Made by a program: the position numbers and the translations under genes
Part shown: one piece after another, positions 62,801 through 64,000 of the stretch
Layout of the letters: each line of letters starts with the position of its first letter
How positions within the stretch are numbered: the first letter of the stretch is position 1
Notes under the pieces: model-generated
Database searches by the model: none
What the model was told of the DNA's origin: nothing
Seen by the model: only the letters and a program-made list of their open reading frames with translations
From: Planococcus citri
Lineage: Eukaryota; Arthropoda; Insecta; Hemiptera; Pseudococcidae
Length of the DNA: 64,000 nucleotides
Direction of reading: 5' to 3'
Assembly (NCBI RefSeq): GCF_950023065.1
Contig: NC_088679.1
Coordinates: forward strand, 39,184,001-39,248,000

Positions 62801-64000
62801 ATTTATGTTAACATATTTAGTTTTGAATTACCTCGACTATAAATTAGACGAAAGGTAATTTTAATGAATTGCGTTAATGTTTCCGCGTCGAGAATTCAAT
62901 ACTTGCGAAACAGTTGATTGAAAAACCACGATGGGAAGGTTAGTTTTACGTGGTTCTTTTCTAACGCGTTTAATAAGCACCATGACGCATTTATAATTCA
63001 TGAAATGCCACTTGAGACTCCTTAAATTTGATTCGAGATCCGGAGTAGCATCTTTAAATTATCTTTGCTTAGCATCGTGAAAGAAGAGACGGTTCTTGGC
63101 GTCTTCTTCTTCGCACACAGCGACTTTTTTATAAATAAAAAATTTCCCGTTTCGTGATTTTTCTATTACCGTTTATAGGAAGTTGCGCGCCAAGTGGGTT
63201 CATAATTTTATAATTAACTTTGATTTTAAAATTTCCTGCTCGCGAATTTTTTTTTAAATAATTAAGAAAACCTCGAAGAAAAATCGCTAACCAAATACTT
63301 ATCTGAATATTCTTTAATGAATAAATAATTAGCATTACGCGATTCATCTCCTTGTCTCGTATAATTCCGTGACGTGGATCGGTTTTTTAGCCTTTTAAAA
63401 TTCAAAGTAATTTTCTAATCTTTGGCAAATTCTTTATGCAGCCGAAATTAATGAATAATGTTAGCGTACCGTGGTGTCGTGTTTAAAGAAAAATATCACG
63501 ATTTTTCAAATACTCGACTGTCGCGAAAGTTAATCGCATAAAGAAGAAATTTTCCCGGTTTTAAAATGCTCTATCCACTTTATTCAATTGGTAGTTGGTA
63601 GGTAAATAGATAGGTTCAGCCTTCAGGTGCCTATAATTTTTTTTTAAAAAGCTGTGAATTTTCATTTCGATGATGAAAAGTTGATTATTAAATTTGTTGA
63701 CAATCGACTTGTGATCGTTATTTTTTCATGGAGGTGGGGCCGGGAGAATTGGTTAAATAATGAAATATTGAGATCTTTGGACCCCTTTGAGACCCATTGT
63801 TTTGCAATTCAGCAGCAATAAATTTTGTGATAGACTACCCTGAGGCTCCTCTTACTTTAAAAAAAAAATTGGGTCAAATCGGTAGTGCGATTAGGCGTTG
63901 TGCATTGCTACATGATGGGACTTCATTATAATTTTTTTTCGCATTCGAGAAATTAAAATTATACACAGGAAATATCTATGTAGTCTGCACGTAGTCTACT
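59841..64000 (+). other. Probably intron of the Ig gene; no terminal exon recognised
   Basis: I looked for a phase-1 exon with a hydrophobic C-terminus and did not find a convincing one. The stretch holds a short repeat cluster (61097-61970), otherwise AT-rich filler with T runs. The rest of the gene probably lies beyond 64000. Confidence 0.5.
61097..61970 (+). repeat. Short repeat cluster: TGTCCTTCGRCTTG and TCGACATATTACAC units
   Basis: TGTCCTTCGRCTTG occurs at 61097, 61482, 61639 and 61665. TCGACATATTACAC occurs at 61715, 61844 and 61950. After the first two copies of the latter, ATATAAGCAAAATTTGAC and CTCCCTCCCCACGCCTCACC-like blocks are repeated, giving a 129-bp tandem duplication. Confidence 0.65.

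Noticed and set aside
1..64000. CRISPR arrays, operons, ribosome binding sites, rRNA
   Set aside because: The spliced genes show this is nuclear eukaryotic DNA, and no such structures were seen.

Overview
This is a eukaryotic, strongly AT-rich window with long introns, short exons bounded by GT/AG sites, poly-A/T tracts and many short TAGGTAGG/CCTACCTA stretches. The two protein families present, an alpha-tubulin and an insect-type three-Ig neuronal adhesion protein of the DIP/lachesin group, point to an insect. The abundant TAGG/CTAC microsatellite-like motifs recall scale insect/mealybug genomes, but that last step is an inference from memory, not shown by the sequence.

Layout. (1) 1-10.55 kb: a divergent alpha-tubulin gene on the + strand. 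Five coding exons (4048-4276, 4386-4687, 7753-7923, 9393-9786, 9893-10350) join in frame to 517 residues after a start Met that must lie in an upstream exon. Its second intron carries a 2.4-kb near-perfect inverted repeat (4989-7384) whose arms contain ~142-bp tandem repeats, so the pre-mRNA would fold into a very long hairpin. (2) 10.55-27.4 kb: intergenic or 5' flanking DNA with no gene I can support. It holds a degenerate ~134-bp repeat cluster interrupted by a hAT-type MITE with an exact 8-bp target duplication (15949-16207), and a second hAT-type MITE (25412-25671). (3) 27.43-59.84 kb and probably beyond: a DIP/lachesin-like immunoglobulin gene on the + strand. A signal-peptide exon is followed by six exons encoding three Ig domains (333 complete codons visible). 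Its introns are 0.5-10 kb and hold a piggyBac-type MITE (28627-28864), a Harbinger-type MITE (50651-50816), a dispersed repeat present three times (one pair inverted), and a G-quadruplex-type G-run. The 3' end of the gene, encoding the membrane anchor or GPI signal expected for the family, is not recognisable and probably lies beyond the window. (4) 59.84-64 kb: apparently intron, with low-complexity and short tandem duplications.

The two genes are adjacent and in the same orientation, but nothing suggests a joint function. The most unusual items are the long intronic hairpin inside the tubulin gene and the tubulin itself: Lys40 is replaced by Arg, the K40 loop has a 2-residue insertion, and a ~80-residue Ser/Thr-rich tail replaces the short Glu-rich tail. 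Four MITE-like elements with readable termini and target duplications are the other solid observations.
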